In this document: positions 61,023-64,000 of the stretch, in pieces
Position numbering within the stretch: the first letter of the stretch is position 1
How the letters are laid out: each line of letters starts with the position of its first letter
NCBI GenBank assembly: GCA_025330725.1
Contig: JAIWND010000004.1
Coordinates: forward strand, 62,001-126,000
DNA: 64,000 nucleotides
Reading direction: 5' to 3'
Origin: Chlamydoabsidia padenii
Taxonomy: Eukaryota; Mucoromycota; Mucoromycetes; Mucorales; Cunninghamellaceae
Notes under the pieces: model-generated
Database searches by the model: none
What the model saw: only the letters and a program-made list of their open reading frames with translations
What the model was told of the DNA's origin: nothing
Made by a program: the position numbers and the translations under genes

Positions 61023-61559
61023 ATTTACTGACACAATTTCACCCCTCTTCCTCCACACACTCATCTTTTACCATACATCTACACTTATACACTTATTATT
61101 TTAGTCTATCTTCGTCATCTTTGGATGTTTTGTACAATATTATCTTTTTTGATACCTTTATTTTATTTTATTTTAACCAATAAAAACTTTATACATACAT
61201 GTCACAGTTATCAATGAATGCATGAAGGGGTGTCTGTACAGGAGGACCATCTGTCTCTATAGGGGCGGTAAATCTTTTATGCAAGACCGCCATACTTTAC
61301 TCAGTACAAATTGGTTTTCTTCCATTCTAACTCCACAATAAAACCGGGAAAGTCGTGCGTACTTTTGATAAAGAGGCTCTCTATGATATGTGTCAAAGTA
61401 GTCTGCGTTCAATTCCGTTCCCTTACGTCTCGACAAATAAGGGTGGGAAATTTCAAACGCAGATATTTTTTTTGGGCCCCTTAAAATTTTGCAACCCTTC
61501 TCTCCTTCTTTCCTTCTTTTTTTTATATATATATATATATATCATAAACAACCTCTAAT

Positions 61560-62760
61560 AATTGACTACCTTGATTAATATGCGTTATTGAAATGTGAAC
61601 ACCTTGCTGGTCGCCCTTGGCCTGCCCTTGCTTCAATGGACGATAACCTAACACTTCGCCAACAATTAATTCACCAACACGGAAAGAGGGAACATAGCAG
61701 GTAAAGGGAATATCTTAATCAATAGAAAAGAAAAAGTCAACCAACTTGTGTTTCTTTTTACCGATAGGATGTTATCAGTGACAGTGCACGACTTGCGGTA
61801 TTGGACTTTACAACACAACTCATCAAGACAGCCCACCTCTCTTGACTCGGGATTCTCAACACAACAAACTATTCTCTCTCTGTATTTCTTCCAGCCATTT
61901 TATATATTCTTTTAGGAAGGATAACAAGACATAGGATCATTAACAGATTGGTGGTTCTGGGTGCAACAGGTGATAATGTCAGAAGAAGACAAATCATGGT
62001 ATGGCACAAAGAATTACTCTAGGTAATATACAAAGCTCTTGGTACCGGTCCTATCTTGTTTTGAATAAAAAAAAAAAAAAAAAAATCTTGGTAAAAAGGT
62101 AAGTGGCCCGTGCGTCTAGTTGATCATACTAATCCTCTCTATCTATTTTATTTTAGGAAACCTATCTATAGCACCAACCAACTTTTTACCTTGCTTCCTC
62201 TCTGTGAATGGTGCCTTTTGGATTCAGTCTCTCGTATTCAAGACATGGATGTCCCTTATGCTTTTCTTCTCGACGAATGACCCTCCGATTTTACCACAGC
62301 CAATCTTAACTGGGGTGGGGGTGCTATAAGGCCGACCAAGTCCTCGTTTGCATGGTCAACTTCCATAGCATATATCTGGAACTATTTATATACCATGTCA
62401 ATGTAGTATGCACATGACTCGGTATTGGGAACATGTTTGGTGTCTTGGCGGGTAGTTTTAGTTTTATATGCATAGATTACTCTTTTTAAATAAAAATCAC
62501 CGCTTTGCCTTTTTACGTTATGTTAGGTTGATATATATATATATGTCTGTAATACACAAAGGATGGATGCGATATTGGCCATCTGTCCTTATATGACGAC
62601 AAGTCTATCACAACTAATGTCGTACTATTGAAGGTAACACAAAGATGCCTGTATAATTGATTGGCTATATCCACTTCCCGATTTCTAGCCAACATTTGAA
62701 ATGCCCTGTTGACATAAAAAGAAAATCTCCTGGTGAGGACTGAGAAAAAACGCATGAGGG
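61560..62760 (-). pseudogene. Scattered coding-like segments on the minus strand
   Basis: Four minus-strand segments look protein-coding. 62755-62590 reads AFQMLARNREVDIANQLYRH, PPR-like in look. 62040-61930 reads SSSDIITCCTQNHQSVNDPM. 61860-61775 reads REVGCLDELCCKVQYRKSCT and ends at a GTAAAAAG donor. 61710-61575 reads FTCYVPSFRVGELIVGEVLG then YRPLKQGQAKGDQQGVHISI. Adjacent phases do not all agree and no start is visible. They may be relics or exons of one Cys-rich protein gene. I recognise no family with confidence. Confidence 0.25.
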
Positions 62761-63056
62761 ATATAGCATCGGAGTTTGGTCAAATCCTCTCCCACACCGA
62801 AGCAGGATTAGTCTGAAGCCTATCTCTTCAGCTTATCATATCTTTTTTTTTTTTTTGTGTTTCGTTTTCAATTTGGAGATTAACATTAAAGTTCCATGCC
62901 GTTTTTCTCTTGAGGTTGCCATTATTCGTAAGTGATTCAAAATGGAATATCCTTAGTCATCTTGACCAAAGATCAGATAGTGAAGGACATGATGCTTTTA
63001 TAAACATCCAAATTTCAAAATGATCGTTTTCATGCTAGAAAGGGGGAAATGCGAAA

Positions 63057-63070
63057 TTTCAAAACCCGAT
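63057..63070 (-). promoter_or_regulatory. GGCGGGATTTGAA-type element (variant)
   Basis: The plus strand reads TTTCAAAACCCGAT, about 180 bp upstream of the permease start codon. Confidence 0.4.
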
Positions 63071-63244
63071 TTCGGCCTATAAATCTTGGATTCTTCTCCT
63101 TCGCTTTTCTTTCTCTCTCTTTTACCTGAATTGATCCATCTCACTCCATCACTTTTTTTAATCTTTACAACTACACAACAGACCATATCCTTAGTTTTAT
63201 AGACTCCAAGCACCACTCCTATTTATACACACTCACCTATAGAA

Positions 63245-64000
63245 ATGGTAAGTTGTTGCTAACCCTTTTTTCTCACCAAACCACCAAACTCACTCTACTT
63301 TATTGTCTCTATGAACAAATAGCCTGAAATCAAACAAGACGATAAAGTTGCATCATTATCCGAAAAAGGAAGCAATATCAGTCAAGATGAAGTAATGGAT
63401 TATGATGCTCAACGTCTTGAAGCTTTGGGCTATAAACAAGGTAAAAAATAAAAACGATGCATCACACAAATAGAAATGGAACATTCAGACCCATCCTTTT
63501 TTATTATTATTATTACTTTTATAGAATTTAACCGTGAAATCAATCAACTTATCCAATTTGGTTTTGGTTTTGCTGTAGTGGCAGTTTTGCCCAACTGGTA
63601 AGAAAGTGAAAGGGGGGGTGGGGAAGACCACATGACACTCACTAACGGAATTTGAAAAACAATTATAGGTTACTTAATTTTGGATCAAGTCTAATAGCAG
63701 GAGGACCTGCGTCGATGTTTTTTGGTTGGTTGATTGTGTCTCCCTTTGTCATGTGTATTGCCTTGGGTATATCTGAAGTCATTAGCGCATATCCTGTATC
63801 TGGAGGAATATATTCTTGTAAGTCATTTTGGTTTGATTTAGAATATTAAATAGGTATGAACTAACTATGATATCTTGTTGGGTTTATTTGATATAGGGTG
63901 TTTTTTACTGACAAATGAAAAATGGGGTCCATGTAAGTAACAAGAACAAGGTTGGGAAAGGTGACACTAACGAACATTATTACTTTACTCCAGTTGTCTC
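63245..64000 (+). CDS. Amino-acid permease (APC family), 5' part only
   Basis: Six exons are visible, giving the first 128 residues; the gene runs off the window. Exon 1 supplies only the ATG (63245-63247), directly followed by GTAAGT. The product starts MPEIKQDDKVASLSEKGSNI, with a soluble tail, then FNREINQLIQFGFGFAVVAV, LPNWLLNFGSSLIAGGPASM, FFGWLIVSPFVMCIALGISE and VISAYPVSGGIYSWCFLLTN, matching the first three helices of the GABA/choline permease branch (yeast Uga4/Hnm1 type). EVISAYPVSGGIY is the family's helix-2/3 signature. The substrate cannot be told. A TTTCAAAACCCGAT element lies about 180 bp upstream. Confidence 0.85.

Larger units (their letters stand above)
61023..63244. other. 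Gene-poor interval with exon-like fragments
   Basis: Downstream of the NIPA-like gene. Holds TA microsatellites (61530-61541, 62530-62541), A and T runs (62067-62083, 62842-62856), and the fragments listed at 61560-62760. Promoter DNA of the permease gene begins near 63050. Confidence 0.4.

Overview
This window is nuclear DNA from a filamentous fungus, most likely an early-diverging one of the Mucoromycota/Mucorales type. Genes are monocistronic and lie on both strands. Almost all are split by short GT-AG introns (about 50-95 bases), intergenic DNA is AT-rich with long homopolymers, and the proteins (APSES regulator, VTC polyphosphate subunit, Nrd1/Mrn1-type RRM protein, SNC-type SNARE) are fungal. 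The genus is inference. No rRNA, tRNA or CRISPR was found.

Left part (1-13 kb): a probable mitochondrial protein gene on the minus strand; a repeat island (about 1.9-7.1 kb) in which a synaptobrevin-like R-SNARE gene lies between two inverted arms, one of them continuing into an array of about eight 240-bp units; an MFS permease of the allantoate/nicotinate class; a small membrane protein candidate; and a mitochondrial phosphate-type carrier.

Middle (13-35 kb): a large coiled-coil nucleoporin (TPR/Mlp1 type), a four-RRM RNA-binding protein, translation factor eIF1, a DDHD phospholipase with a 12-nt micro-exon, a gene-poor stretch with a 66-base T run and a duplicated exon-like 137-bp block, and an unusual 1,235-residue protein that joins a signal peptide, a Kelch ectodomain, one membrane span and a cytoplasmic kinase domain lacking the HRD arginine.

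Right part (35-64 kb): NudC, an FCP1-type phosphatase, SMC5/6 subunit Nse4, a VTC subunit, RNA exonuclease 4, an APSES (StuA-like) transcription factor, an aldo-keto reductase homologue lacking two catalytic residues, a BRD8/Bdc1-like bromodomain protein, a mucin-like membrane protein, a NIPA-type magnesium transporter and the start of an amino-acid permease. Gene-poor gaps at 45-48, 54.7-56.5 and 61-63 kb hold exon-like fragments and one MITE-like element related to the 240-bp repeat.

The genes do not form one pathway. What connects many of them is a recurrent element, GGCGGGATTTGAA and close variants, usually 80-240 bp upstream of start codons. It resembles an E2F half-site fused to a CHR (TTTGAA) box, and related sequence occurs inside the repeat family.
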